Positions 51,790 to 60,925 of a stretch of DNA of 64,000 nucleotides are shown in pieces. Under the pieces are notes generated by a model. It was not told the origin of the DNA. It made no database searches and saw only the letters and a program-made list of their open reading frames with translations. The stretch's first letter is position 1, and every line of letters begins with the position of its first letter. The stretch covers positions 26,255 through 90,254 of the forward strand of contig CAWUIO010000009.1 in NCBI GenBank assembly GCA_963922455.1, read 5' to 3'. A program made the position numbers and the translations under genes. The stretch comes from CAWUIO01 sp963922455. Its GTDB lineage: Bacteria > Bacteroidota > Bacteroidia > Cytophagales > Microscillaceae.

Positions 51790-51929
51790 GGGGCTTACCC
51801 GCGCCAGGTAAATTCCTGGCATATGACGAGTTGTAGTTTGGGCGCGGGTCGGGCTAGCCAGCAAAGCCGGAGCCTGCTTCCCACAGGCCACTTCGGTCTC
51901 CGCCGCAAGCGGTGGCTATCCCTAAGCCA
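51790..51929 (+). repeat. Structured intergenic repeat, copy R12 (rearranged middle)
   Basis: A 140-bp copy with the normal ends and main stem (CCCGCGCC/GGCGCGGG) but a different middle. Instead of the CTTTCGCTACTCGC block it carries TAGCCA...TGGCTA arms, a short hairpin with loop TTCG (GGCCACTTCGGTC) and CCGCCGCAAGCGG. The 51650-52032 interval holds only this copy and AT-rich flanks, and it lies 140 bp after the DUF2459 stop. Confidence 0.85.
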
Positions 51930-52032
51930 TAAAGCATCGTTTTAAACAGGAAGAATGTATAGGAATGTCACGAGAAGAAAACCTGATTAGATTAATCCAT
52001 GCAGGGTAAACCCCTGCTTTATTGCATACATT

Positions 52033-52488
52033 ATGACTGCTTATTCGTCCAAATATCCCATGGTGGTTTACTCCAAGCGTGTCTTGGAGGGTTCTCCTCG
52101 CATTCGCGGGCGTAAAGTATCCATTGGTCATTTGGTAAGTCGACTAGCCCAAGCCGAAAACTTGGATAGTTTTATACAAGATTATGTCTTAACTCGCGAA
52201 GAAATATTACAAGCCTTAGAATATTGTGTGCACCAACAATGCCTTGCTGACCAACCACCCAACTATTGTCATAATTGTTCCTTAAGACGTAAAGAACAAA
52301 CCTGGAATCCCGACGACTTTGAAGAAATTGATCTCGATGGGCAAAAATGTGTTAAGGGAAAAAATATCATCTACATGGGTACCATGGAAGAGTTTTGGGA
52401 ATATTGGCAGGGACAGGATTGCTGGGACACCGCCGTAGATTTATTGGCTGAGTTTGGCCAAAGCCTGAGTCGAGAAACAGATACCTAA
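52033..52488 (+). CDS. DUF433 domain protein
   Basis: A 151-residue protein whose N-terminal ~60 residues match DUF433: GSPRIRGRKVSIGHLVSRLAQAENLDSFIQDYVLTREEILQALEYC. DUF433 is common as the antitoxin or DNA-binding half of small loci. The C-terminal half has four Cys in CxxxxC/CHNCSLRRK spacing, perhaps a metal site, and acidic residues. No toxin (VapC-like/DUF5615) is adjacent; it is convergent with DUF5606 and overlaps it by 4 bp. Confidence 0.75.
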   Translation: MTAYSSKYPMVVYSKRVLEGSPRIRGRKVSIGHLVSRLAQAENLDSFIQDYVLTREEILQALEYCVHQQCLADQPPNYCHNCSLRRKEQTWNPDDFEEIDLDGQKCVKGKNIIYMGTMEEFWEYWQGQDCWDTAVDLLAEFGQSLSRETDT

Positions 52489-53348
52489 GCATCTGTTTCC
52501 TTCTTTGACTTGGCTTTGCTTGTTTTCTTGGTAGTTTTTGGCTTCTGCTCCGTTTTTACTTCTTCACTACTAGCTTCGGCACTAGCAGCAGTTTTTTTCT
52601 TACGGGTACGGGTAGTCTTTGCTTTGGGCTTGCTTTCTGTCTTGGCCTCTTCCCCTAGGAGTCCATCTTTATTTTCATCTGTCTGGGTGTCCTCAGCTTT
52701 TTCGGCTTTTGGGCTTGCTTTGCTGGTTTTTTTACGACTTGTCTTCTTAGGAGCAGGTTTTTCTTCTTCGCTAGCCGCAGTATCATCTTTAGGGGCCGGA
52801 GTTTCCTTGGCGCTTACTTCTGGCTCAGCCTTTTTACTCGTTTTTTTAGCCTTAGTGGCGGTTTCTTTTGGGGGGGCTGGGGTTTCTTCTACTTTTTCTT
52901 CGGGCGTTTCTTCTGTCTCGGGGTTTTCCTCGGCTTCCGTATCTTGGAGTATTTCTTCCAAAGTATCAGGAAATTGGAATACCAAGATATTATACCAGCT
53001 CATCAGTTTTTTAATATCGGAGGGGTATACCCGTTCCTGATCGTATTCGGGTACTATACTTGCCATAAAATCTTGCAACTCGTCCTTGCCAGATTTTGCG
53101 TTGACCGGGAGCTCTCCCGCGTATTCCTGGTGGATTCGGAGTAAAATATCTCCTAAGGGCATGGAGCCCTCTTGATCATTGGTATAAATGGATACTTCTT
53201 TTAAGATGGAAACCCGGTGGGCAGCGCTCACGGACATTTTCCGCTTTTTCTCATCCAGGGTTTCTACAATTAATCCATTATACGTGGGCTTTACCACACG
53301 GTACAAACCCGGCTTGCCCGCGATTGCGGCAATATCCTTCAACTCCAT
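52485..53348 (-). CDS. DUF5606 protein with Lys/Thr-rich tail
   Basis: A 287-residue protein. The N-terminal ~135 residues match DUF5606 (MELKDIAAIAGKPGLYRVVK, LDEKKRKMSVSAAHRVSILKEV, EYDQERVYPSDIKKLMSWYNIL), a Bacteroidota family of unknown function. The rest is low complexity, rich in Lys, Ala, Thr, Glu and Pro (KKTSKKAEPEVSAKE, APKKTSRKKTSKASPKAEK), resembling histone H1-like tails. DNA or RNA association is inferred. Convergent with DUF433, 4-bp overlap. A candidate TAnnTTTG box on the minus strand lies 53 bp upstream. Confidence 0.85.
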   Translation of the reverse strand: MELKDIAAIAGKPGLYRVVKPTYNGLIVETLDEKKRKMSVSAAHRVSILKEVSIYTNDQEGSMPLGDILLRIHQEYAGELPVNAKSGKDELQDFMASIVPEYDQERVYPSDIKKLMSWYNILVFQFPDTLEEILQDTEAEENPETEETPEEKVEETPAPPKETATKAKKTSKKAEPEVSAKETPAPKDDTAASEEEKPAPKKTSRKKTSKASPKAEKAEDTQTDENKDGLLGEEAKTESKPKAKTTRTRKKKTAASAEASSEEVKTEQKPKTTKKTSKAKSKKETDA

Positions 53349-53400
53349 ACTAATATTGGCAGTTAATGTAAAATGCTATTAAAGTGAATCAATAATTATA

Positions 53401-53408
53401 CAAAGTTA
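53401..53408 (-). promoter_or_regulatory. Candidate -7 box for the DUF5606 gene
   Basis: On the minus strand the sequence reads TAACTTTG (TAnnTTTG), 53 bp before the DUF5606 start codon. No clear -33 element. Confidence 0.33.
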
Positions 53409-53414
53409 GTAGAA

Positions 53415-54017
53415 CTATTGGATTGATTCCTGATTCACCTGGGCAATAAAACGCAAAATTTCTTCACAACCCTCTCCATTTACCGAAGAAGTAATAAAAT
53501 GCGTAGGCATTTCCTCCCATTCTTCTAAGAGTTCTTGCCGATAGGCTTCTATATTTTTTTTCAATTGCCCAGGCTTTAATTTGTCGATCTTGGTAAACAC
53601 CATCACGAAGGGCACTTGGTTTTCTCCCAGAAACTGCATAAAATCTAAATCTATATCTTGGGCTTTATGCCTAGAGTCTACCAAAACAAATACTCCTGTG
53701 AGATTAGTACGCTTCAGCATGTATTCCTGAATCATCTCAGCTAGTTTTTGCTTTTGGACCTTGCCGAGCTTGGCCCAGCCATAGCCGGGCAAATCTACCA
53801 AATACCAACTATCATGGATCAAATAGTGATTGATAAGCTGGGTTTTCCCAGGGGTTTGGGAAGTTTTCGCCAGTTTTTTTTGATTGGTCAAGCGGTTGAT
53901 GAGGGAAGATTTGCCCACATTAGACCTCCCAATGAATGCGTATTCTGGGTATTGGTCGGGTGGGCATTCACTTACATTCGCGCTACTTTTTATGAAGGTG
54001 GCCAGCTTTATTTTCAT
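53415..54017 (-). CDS. engB: Ribosome biogenesis GTPase EngB/YihA
   Basis: A 200-residue TRAFAC GTPase for late ribosome (50S) assembly. G1 FIGRSNVGKSSLINRL, G2 TSQTPGKTQLINHYL, G3 DLPGYGWAK, G4 FTKIDK and G5 ITSSVNGEG are all complete, and length is typical. It is divergent from rsmI across 68 bp, so the short interval must hold both promoters. Confidence 0.95.
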   Translation of the reverse strand: MKIKLATFIKSSANVSECPPDQYPEYAFIGRSNVGKSSLINRLTNQKKLAKTSQTPGKTQLINHYLIHDSWYLVDLPGYGWAKLGKVQKQKLAEMIQEYMLKRTNLTGVFVLVDSRHKAQDIDLDFMQFLGENQVPFVMVFTKIDKLKPGQLKKNIEAYRQELLEEWEEMPTHFITSSVNGEGCEEILRFIAQVNQESIQ

Positions 54018-54085
54018 GGTATTATCCCCTTAGGTTTCGTTTTTTGCTTAATCTACGTTAATTTGAAATACATTTTTTGGATCAT

Positions 54086-54769
54086 ATGCAAGAAAACCCT
54101 CAGCTTATCCTCGTACCCACTCCTATTGGCAATCTGGAGGACATCACTCTAAGGGCCCTAAGGATTTTAAAAGAAGTGGATACTATTCTCGCCGAGGATA
54201 CCCGCACCACGGGGGTCTTGTTAAAACATTATGAAATACAAAAACCCCTTCTGAGCTATCATAGTTTCAATGAGCATCATATTTTGAATAAATTGATTGC
54301 TCGCTTACAAGATGGAGAGCGCATGGCTTTGGTAAGCGATGCTGGCACCCCAGGTATTTCCGATCCGGGTTTTTTGATTGTCAGAGAAGCCTTGAAGCAT
54401 CAGATTCTTCTAGAGTGCTTGCCCGGGCCAACCGCCTTGATACCGGCCCTAGTGCAGTCGGGCTTGCCCAATGAACGCTTCGTTTTTGAAGGATTTCTCC
54501 CGGTAAAAAAAGGAAGGCAGACCCGCTTAAAATCGCTCGAGGAAGAGAGCCGAACCATGGTATTTTATGAGTCACCTCACCGGGTACTAAAAACCCTAGA
54601 ACAATTTTCAGAATATTTTGGCCCTGAACGAAAGGCTTCGGTCTCTCGGGAAATCAGCAAAATCTACCAGGAAACCCAAAACGGAAGCTTAGCCGAACTT
54701 ATCGATTATTTCAAAGAAAAAAAAATTCGGGGAGAATTTGTGATTGTTCTGTCCGGAAAGTCCTCATAA
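54086..54769 (+). CDS. rsmI: 16S rRNA (cytidine(1402)-2'-O)-methyltransferase
   Basis: A ~227-residue tetrapyrrole methylase family enzyme that 2'-O-methylates C1402 of 16S rRNA. LILVPTPIGNLEDITLRALRILKEVDTILAEDTRTTGVLLKHY is the classical start, followed by SDAGTPGISDPGFLIVREAL and EGFLPVKKGRQTRLKSLEEE. I chose the ATG at 54086, three codons after a TTG. The stop is 13 bp before the ABC ATPase gene, so they are probably co-transcribed. Confidence 0.95.
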   Translation: MQENPQLILVPTPIGNLEDITLRALRILKEVDTILAEDTRTTGVLLKHYEIQKPLLSYHSFNEHHILNKLIARLQDGERMALVSDAGTPGISDPGFLIVREALKHQILLECLPGPTALIPALVQSGLPNERFVFEGFLPVKKGRQTRLKSLEEESRTMVFYESPHRVLKTLEQFSEYFGPERKASVSREISKIYQETQNGSLAELIDYFKEKKIRGEFVIVLSGKSS

Positions 54770-54782
54770 TTTGCCTTTACGT

Positions 54783-55532
54783 ATGATTCGTTTAGAAAAA
54801 GTTAGCAAAATTTTTAATAAATCCCATCCTAACCCGATCCGGGCTTTGCAGCAAGTACATTTGGAAGTAGCGCCTCAGGAGTTTTTAATTCTGGTGGGAG
54901 CCAATGGTTCGGGGAAGTCTAGTTTACTCAATGCCATTGCTGGTTCTTTCCGAGTGGATGAGGGGCATATTTTTTTGGATAATGAAGAAGTAAGCCACCT
55001 GAAGGATTTTCAAAGAAGCCGCTGGATTGCCCGGATTTTTCAAAATCCCTTGAGTGGCACGGCCCCTGACCTCAGCATTTTAGATAATTTTCGTTTGGCT
55101 TCCCTTCGTACCCGTCGCAAGGGCTTAGGTATTGGTCTTAAGCGTTCTTTCCGTAAGGAAGTTCAAGATAAGATTGCCTTACTTCAAATGGGCTTGGAAA
55201 ATAAACTAGAACAGGCCATGGGCACCCTTTCGGGGGGGCAGAGACAAGCCCTGACCCTCATTATGGCCATCATGGATAAAGCCCAGATTTTGTTATTAGA
55301 TGAACCTTCGGCTGCCTTGGACCCCAAATCGGCCCGAAACCTAATGCAAAACATAGATATGATTGCCCGGGAGTTTAAACTTACCACGGTTTTGGTGACG
55401 CATGATCTCAAAGATGCCCATACCTATGGCAATCGGATCATACAAATGCGGGAGGGGCAAGTAATCCGAGACTTGGGCCGGGAAAAAAAGCGTACTTTAA
55501 AGAAAGAAGTATTATATGAGTGGTTTGCTTGA
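54783..55532 (+). CDS. ABC transporter ATP-binding protein
   Basis: A 249-residue ABC ATPase: Walker A VGANGSGKSSLLNAI, Q-loop FQNPLSGTAPDLSILDNF, signature TLSGGQRQALTLIMAI, Walker B ILLLDEPSAALDP and the H-loop VLVTHDLKDA. The Q-loop spacing and FRLASLRTRR region resemble the TrpXYZ-type/BMP-like ATPases annotated as uncharacterised ABC systems, but no permease or binding protein is adjacent. I chose the ATG at 54783. The stop lies 12 bp before repeat copy R13. Confidence 0.87.
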   Translation: MIRLEKVSKIFNKSHPNPIRALQQVHLEVAPQEFLILVGANGSGKSSLLNAIAGSFRVDEGHIFLDNEEVSHLKDFQRSRWIARIFQNPLSGTAPDLSILDNFRLASLRTRRKGLGIGLKRSFRKEVQDKIALLQMGLENKLEQAMGTLSGGQRQALTLIMAIMDKAQILLLDEPSAALDPKSARNLMQNIDMIAREFKLTTVLVTHDLKDAHTYGNRIIQMREGQVIRDLGREKKRTLKKEVLYEWFA

Positions 55533-55544
55533 ATACCTCAGATT

Positions 55545-55677
55545 TGGCTTAGGGATAGAGCGGCCTGTTTGAGCTCGTGAGGGCCTGGCGGGGAAAGGCA
55601 GCGAGTAGCGAAAGCCCGGCCCGCGCTGGCTCGACAGGAACAAGAAACAACATACTTTGTAGCGCCGGGCAAGCCCC
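55545..55677 (-). repeat. Structured intergenic repeat, copy R13
   Basis: A 133-bp minus-strand copy abutting the stop codon of the channel gene: its GGGG end shares base 55677 with the TAG. Stem CCCGGCGC/GCGCGGG carries one extra G. Its other end is 12 bp from the ABC ATPase stop, so it separates two convergent genes and may terminate both. Confidence 0.92.
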
Positions 55678-57608
55678 TAATCTTCGGCCAACACAATGAT
55701 CTTATCTCCGGAGAACAAGCGAATTTCTTCAGATTTGGGGGGATTGAGTACGATTCCGTAGTCTTGTTTGGAATCGTTGACAAAGGCGCAGATGCGATAA
55801 CCAATGGCAACTTCGTTTAAGCGAGCAGCTGCTTCCATCACGGTATAAAAATTTGTCGTTTTAAATTGGCTAACATCCAGGTAACGGCTCACGGGCTTGA
55901 GGTAAAATTCGGCCCCGTGTGAATCAAAGAGCTCGTTAAACACCATATTCAAATCCCGATTTTCGGCTAATTGGGAAATGATCAAGCTGATAATGTGATC
56001 ACTGATGATAAAATCATCTGGCTTAGCGACTTCGGCCAGGGAGCGGTTTTTCAAATCCAACATTTCACTAACGATCGTAAAATCTCCCTCGCTGTGTTCT
56101 TTGATATCGCGCAAATGCATGAGGGTGACCAAGGTGTGCGCATCGGCCTCCTGGGTATTCATATTGCGGCTATCGCTTAGGATCATCACGTGGCTGTAAC
56201 GAGAAATATTCAGGGCATTTAATTCTTTTCGGCTGGTAATATTGCAGGGGGTGAAATTTGTCTTCAAATTATGCAATGGGCCCGCTTGGGCCAATTCCTT
56301 ACGGATAGGTTCAATATCGGAGCTCACCACACTGACCTCAGAACCCGGAATCACATAATTTTCTAATTGTTCCACGATGGTTACCCCCACCTCATTCCAG
56401 CCTAAAATCAGGATTTTCTTGGGGGTTTTGGGCATGGGCACGGGCGTTTCTATGATATGCTCTTCAAAAATGGGCTTGGGCTCGAAATGGGCTGGGGGGA
56501 GTTGGTCATCATCTTCGGCAATCAAAATGATCCGGTCTCCTTCTTTTATTTTGGTAGCCATTCTGGGGTTCAAAAGCAAAATCCCATTTAAACGTAAGAT
56601 CCCAATCGGGATTAATTCCTCGTAGGCAAATAAGGCATCACCGAAGGTACGGCGGTTAAGCTCCTCAATGTGATGAAAGTAAATATCTACACTATTAAAG
56701 TCGAGCAGGGTATTATATACGGAGCTTAGCCCTGACTGCAGGCAGGTTTGTACAGCCATCCGGGCTATTAAATCATCGCTTACCGTGAGCGTAAGTTCAT
56801 CTCCCCCAATCAAGTTGGCCACTTCCTGGTTGCGATTGCTCTTAATCTCAGCGACCAAATGGTAAAGGTCTTGCTTTCGGTTGGGATGGTTTACAATGGC
56901 CAGAATACCTTTTATATTTTCAATATCCGATATTTCCTCATCAGAAGACACAATAATGATGGATTTGGCGAAGTGGTGGTTGACTATTTCCAGGTCGTCC
57001 AGGTCTATGGGGTCGCCTGTACGGCAGATAATCTTGGTGTTTCCGCGGTAATCTATTTTTTCGGCAATTTCGTCTTCCATCTCCACTTTATCCTTTTCGG
57101 CCAAGATTACGATGCGGGAACGCCTTTGGTTGGCATTGGCTTTTATTAATTCTTGCAGGATAGAGAAGATCTTGGAAGACCAACCTAAAATAACGATATG
57201 GTTTTTTTCCAGGACCAAAGATCGTCCTTTGCGCAACTCGACTAAGACAATTTGGATACGGCTGGTTACCAAACCAACCACAGTGGCTATAAACAAAATC
57301 CCCAAAGAAGTCGGAATCATCATCACCAAGCGAAAGGGCCAAGAAGCCCCATCATCCGCTGTAATAGTTCCTTGATCAATCAAGTGCATAAGGGATATCC
57401 AAAAGACTTCTAAAGCATTATTCTGTGGGTCAACTTTAATCCCCGAGGCAGGAAACGATATGTGGGTGATGACTAAAAGTATGGATATCAAAATGGTGAG
57501 GAGGGTGGCAATAAGAAATAAAAAGACAATAATAGGGAAAATGCCCCCGGTCATGAGGTTGTCAAACCAATACTGAAAACGATGCTTAAAATTTATCTTC
57601 TTATCCAT
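55677..57608 (-). CDS. CASTOR/POLLUX-like ion channel with RCK-type domains
   Basis: A 643-residue membrane protein. Two to three TM helices at about 22-50 and 90-110 bracket a pore-like segment (FWISLMHLIDQGTI), like the CASTOR/POLLUX/DMI1 family. They are followed by two Rossmann NAD-binding (RCK/TrkA-N-like) domains: NHIVILGWSSKIFSILQEL and KKILILGWNEVGVTIVEQL. Plant relatives are nuclear-envelope cation channels. The bacterial role is unknown; K+ or other cation gating by nucleotides is plausible. Its stop codon abuts repeat R13. Confidence 0.83.
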   Translation of the reverse strand: MDKKINFKHRFQYWFDNLMTGGIFPIIVFLFLIATLLTILISILLVITHISFPASGIKVDPQNNALEVFWISLMHLIDQGTITADDGASWPFRLVMMIPTSLGILFIATVVGLVTSRIQIVLVELRKGRSLVLEKNHIVILGWSSKIFSILQELIKANANQRRSRIVILAEKDKVEMEDEIAEKIDYRGNTKIICRTGDPIDLDDLEIVNHHFAKSIIIVSSDEEISDIENIKGILAIVNHPNRKQDLYHLVAEIKSNRNQEVANLIGGDELTLTVSDDLIARMAVQTCLQSGLSSVYNTLLDFNSVDIYFHHIEELNRRTFGDALFAYEELIPIGILRLNGILLLNPRMATKIKEGDRIILIAEDDDQLPPAHFEPKPIFEEHIIETPVPMPKTPKKILILGWNEVGVTIVEQLENYVIPGSEVSVVSSDIEPIRKELAQAGPLHNLKTNFTPCNITSRKELNALNISRYSHVMILSDSRNMNTQEADAHTLVTLMHLRDIKEHSEGDFTIVSEMLDLKNRSLAEVAKPDDFIISDHIISLIISQLAENRDLNMVFNELFDSHGAEFYLKPVSRYLDVSQFKTTNFYTVMEAAARLNEVAIGYRICAFVNDSKQDYGIVLNPPKSEEIRLFSGDKIIVLAED

Positions 57609-58040
57609 TAGCCCTTATATCACAAATAATGAGCTAAATTAGTAAGTTTTGATAAATTTTTGAGTTTTGTTTCTAAGTAAGCTGGCTGGTTTTTTAAAGA
57701 TATGTAGGGTATTTAAAAATCAGATATTCATTTATCCTGTTGATGTAAATCTTAGAGCGAATTTCCGCTAAATATTTTTCCAAAATTGGAAGAGAATACC
57801 AAATTGGGGGGGAGGCAATTCGTTTAAATGTCCTTTATTACATCTGTAAGGCTTTTTTTTGAGTTGGTAATAAAATTGAATAAATAAGAATCAGTATCCT
57901 GTATTACACGGATTAACACGAGAAGGAAAACCTTCCTCAAAAAAATTCGGTTAGAGTGTTTACCAACTAAAAAAAAGATTCACTCATTTTTAATTAGGCA
58001 ATAGGATGCTTTACACTGCCAAATACACAAACCTACAACA
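57609..58040. other. ~430-bp AT-rich intergenic interval, nothing recognised
   Basis: Between the divergent channel and phosphatase genes. AT-rich with no repeat copy, convincing ORF or hairpin terminator. It must hold both promoters, but no clear -7/-33 pair was identified. Confidence 0.45.
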
Positions 58041-58781
58041 ATGATCGAGAAATGGGTAATAGCGGATGTTCACGGGTGTTGTCAATCCCTTATCCGTCTA
58101 ATTGAAGAAAAAATACAATTAAGCAAAGAAGACGAGCTTTTTCTATTAGGAGATTATATAGATCGCGGACCTGATTCCAAGGGGGTAATAGAGTATATTA
58201 TGTACCTCCAATCTCAAGGCTATAAAGTATCTGCTCTCAAAGGAAATCATGAGGATGTTTTGGTTCGTTGCTACGAGTTTGAAACCCATGCCAAAAACCA
58301 CGTGGGCATGTATGAATTGAAGGATAGTTGGTTATATCACGGAGGAAAGGCCACTTTAAAAAGCTTTGAAGTAGAAAACATTTCCGAAATACCGGCCCAC
58401 TACATCCACTTCATTAAAAATCTACCTTTATATATTAAGTTGCCTGAGTATATCTTAGTACACGCTGGTTTAAACTGCTGCATTAAAGATCCTTTTTCGG
58501 ATACGCTTTCTATGCTTTGGCTCAAAGACTACCCCGTCGATATGGAAAAGTTGGGGAACCGACGTATAATTCACGGGCACGTATCCCGTCCCCTCTCACT
58601 CTTAATGGAAGAAGTTGAAAATGCCCCGGCCTTTAGTCTAGACAATGGTTGTATTTACCGGGACCGCAAAGGGATGGGTAACTTACTAGCCTTAGAGCTC
58701 AATACGATGCAGTTGAAGTTACAAGCCCATGTGGATTTTGCCGTCAAAACCCTAAACCCTCCCTTGAGAGTGGCTATTTGA
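58041..58781 (+). CDS. PPP-type metallophosphoesterase
   Basis: A 246-residue serine/threonine protein phosphatase (PPP, PrpA/ApaH-like). The metal ligands are seen in VIADVHGC, LLGDYIDRGPDSKGVIEY and LKGNHED, then HAGLN and IIHGHVSRP with the remaining His. It may be a phosphoprotein phosphatase or diadenosine tetraphosphatase-like; PrpA-like length fits best. Cytoplasmic. It stands alone 164 bp before the IscA-type gene. Confidence 0.9.
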   Translation: MIEKWVIADVHGCCQSLIRLIEEKIQLSKEDELFLLGDYIDRGPDSKGVIEYIMYLQSQGYKVSALKGNHEDVLVRCYEFETHAKNHVGMYELKDSWLYHGGKATLKSFEVENISEIPAHYIHFIKNLPLYIKLPEYILVHAGLNCCIKDPFSDTLSMLWLKDYPVDMEKLGNRRIIHGHVSRPLSLLMEEVENAPAFSLDNGCIYRDRKGMGNLLALELNTMQLKLQAHVDFAVKTLNPPLRVAI

Positions 58782-58945
58782 AGGCCTACTTAACTTTTGC
58801 GTTTCCATTTAACGTATCCAAGCATTAAATGCAAGCTTCCTTTGTTTAAAAGCGAAACTTTTTAAGTACCGCTAAGGTTTTCAAATGGATGAGTATATTT
58901 AAATTATATACCATTATTCAGGTTTTATAAAGAGAATTCATTTCA

Positions 58946-59272
58946 ATGATACAAATTACGGATCACGCTAAAAATAAAATTGCCGAATTGCGGGACAAGG
59001 ACAACCTCAATGATGCGCACAACATTCGGGTGGCTGTTAAAGGAGGGGGATGCTCTGGTTTGATGTATGACCTTGAATTTGACCCTCAAATTCAGCCTGA
59101 AGATCAAATTTTTGAAGACAAAGGCATTAAAATCTTGGTAGACAAGAAAAGTTTACTTTACCTCTTAGGCACTATCCTGGATTTTAGTGATGGCCTAAAT
59201 GGCAAAGGCTTCCAGTTTGTCAACCCTAATGCCTCACGTACCTGCGGTTGTGGAGAGAGTTTTGCCGTTTAA
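58946..59272 (+). CDS. A-type iron-sulfur carrier (IscA/ErpA/SufA family)
   Basis: A 108-residue HesB/IscA protein: IRVAVKGGGCSGLMYDLEF with the first Cys, and RTCGCGESFAV with the CGC pair at the C-terminus, the three ligands that carry an iron or [Fe-S] cluster. Whether it is ErpA, IscA or SufA cannot be told, and no suf genes are nearby. A strong hairpin terminator follows 18 bp after the stop. Confidence 0.93.
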   Translation: MIQITDHAKNKIAELRDKDNLNDAHNIRVAVKGGGCSGLMYDLEFDPQIQPEDQIFEDKGIKILVDKKSLLYLLGTILDFSDGLNGKGFQFVNPNASRTCGCGESFAV

Positions 59273-59290
59273 GATTTTAAAATTTTAAGA

Positions 59291-59323
59291 AAAAAAGCCG
59301 GTTTTTGCAAACCGGCTTTTTTT
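59291..59323 (+). terminator. Rho-independent terminator after the IscA-type gene
   Basis: AAAAAAGCCGGTTT, a four-base loop, AAACCGGCTTTTTTT: a perfect stem with T-run on + and A-run on the other side, 18 bp past the stop. Confidence 0.9.
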
Positions 59324-59363
59324 CTTTATAATTCGTGTCAAACTCAATCATGCAAATATCTCC

Positions 59364-60875
59364 ATGGCAAAGCTGTATGCCCTCTTGCTCCTTGGCATTG
59401 TATTATTAGGAGTACTTACCTGTTCGCAAATGGTCAAAACCGATTCTGAACCCAATCCCCCGGAAAACCCATCTGACCTTAGTTTTTTGACCCAAGCCCT
59501 TCAAGAGCTAGAAAAGGAAGCCATTTTTCGTCCGGCCCGGATTGGTTTATCCATTCGTCGCTGTAAAAATCACGAATTGGTATTTTCTCACGGGGGCCAA
59601 AAAACGATGGTGCCAGCTTCGGGGCAAAAAGCCATTACGTGTGCCACCGCTCTGGGGATTTTAGGCGAAGACTTCCGTTTCCAAACGCAAATTCAGCACG
59701 ATGGCGCGATTCGGGAAGGAGTGTTGCAAGGAAATATTTACTTAGTGGGAGGAGGTGATCCAAGTTTGGGTTCACGCTATCTCAAACTCCAAAACTTAGA
59801 TCTGATGTTTGCGCAGTGGCTAAGGCCCTTGCAAGACAAAGGGATCCGTCAAGTCAAGGGACATATCATAGCCGATGAGAGTGCTTTCTTCGGCGATATT
59901 AACCCTGCCGATTGGATGTGGGGCGATATGGGAAATTACTTTGGTGCCCCGGCCGGTGGCTTAAACGTACTAGATAATGCCTATATGCTCCTCTTTCAAC
60001 CGGGCACAGTGGGGCAAGTGGCACGTATTAGCGGAACACAACCTGCCGACATCCCCATCCAGTTTATCAATGAGGTGCTTACCGGACCGGCAGGCAGTGG
60101 AGATCAAGCCAGCATTTCGGGAGCTCCTTACGATCTGGTCCGGTACGTTTCGGGTACTGTACCTGCGGGAGGTACCTTTAAAATCAGAGGCTCTATTCCT
60201 GATCCTGGGGTGTATTTAGCCCAAAGATTTCAAGCTTACTTAAAAAAAGTTGGGATAAGCGTCGAAAAAGATCCTAGCAGTAGCCGTTTATGGAAACTCA
60301 AGGGTAAATCCCTTCCGGGCAACCGCACCCTACTACACCGCCATCCCTCCTATTCTCTCTCAAAACTCATAAGGCCTACCAACCAATACAGTATTAATTT
60401 GTACGCAGAGGCCATTTTACAAGCACTTGCCATAAAAAGTCTGGGGACAAGTCACACGCTCAAGGGAGGGGAAGCTATCCAATCCTATTGGCAGGCCAAG
60501 GGGCTCGATACCGAAGGACTTTATATTCGTGATGGGAGTGGGCTTTCCCGTAGCAATGGGATTAGCCCAGACCAGTTTAGCCATATTTTATCTCTGATCA
60601 CCCAGGAGCCTTATTTTGATAGTTTTTATCGCTCCTTGCCGGTTGCCGGGGTCAGTGGAACCATGGCCCGAATCGGGATTGGAACCGTACTGCGAAATAA
60701 TCTTCGGGCCAAAAGCGGGTCTATGAGTAGGGTGGTCTCCTTTTCTGGTTACTTTAAGTCTCTATCCGGCAAAGACTTTTCATTTTCACTGATCGTCAAC
60801 GGCCATACGAGTACCTATGGAAAAGTGCGAGACAAACTCAGCAACTTGATGTTACTTATGCTCAATATTCCATAA
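59364..60875 (+). CDS. dacB: D-alanyl-D-alanine carboxypeptidase/endopeptidase (PBP4 class)
   Basis: A 503-residue class C penicillin-binding protein that trims peptidoglycan stem peptides in the periplasm. The hydrophobic N-terminus ends VLTC, a possible lipobox (Cys at about 20). SxxK motif is SGQK in VPASGQKAITCATAL, SxN is SIN in NQYSINLYAEAIL, and KTG appears as KSG in LRAKSGSMSRV. A large insert domain between SxxK and SxN is typical of PBP4. A bidirectional hairpin terminator separates it from the convergent fasciclin gene. Confidence 0.93.
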   Translation: MAKLYALLLLGIVLLGVLTCSQMVKTDSEPNPPENPSDLSFLTQALQELEKEAIFRPARIGLSIRRCKNHELVFSHGGQKTMVPASGQKAITCATALGILGEDFRFQTQIQHDGAIREGVLQGNIYLVGGGDPSLGSRYLKLQNLDLMFAQWLRPLQDKGIRQVKGHIIADESAFFGDINPADWMWGDMGNYFGAPAGGLNVLDNAYMLLFQPGTVGQVARISGTQPADIPIQFINEVLTGPAGSGDQASISGAPYDLVRYVSGTVPAGGTFKIRGSIPDPGVYLAQRFQAYLKKVGISVEKDPSSSRLWKLKGKSLPGNRTLLHRHPSYSLSKLIRPTNQYSINLYAEAILQALAIKSLGTSHTLKGGEAIQSYWQAKGLDTEGLYIRDGSGLSRSNGISPDQFSHILSLITQEPYFDSFYRSLPVAGVSGTMARIGIGTVLRNNLRAKSGSMSRVVSFSGYFKSLSGKDFSFSLIVNGHTSTYGKVRDKLSNLMLLMLNIP

Positions 60876-60878
60876 AAA

Positions 60879-60910
60879 AAAGGGAGCCCGTTGGGTACTC
60901 CCTTTCTTTT
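60879..60910. terminator. Bidirectional terminator between dacB and the fasciclin gene
   Basis: AAAGGGAGCCC, loop, GGGTACTCCCTTT stem with A-run on the left and T-run on the right, placed between two convergent stops (4 and 16 bp away). Confidence 0.85.
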
Positions 60911-60925
60911 ATTAGTGTCTTAGGC

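Noticed and set aside
52510..53040. 176-codon plus-strand ORF opposite the DUF5606 tail
   Set aside because: It is the complement of the Lys/Ala/Thr-rich low-complexity tail and is hydrophobic only because of that.
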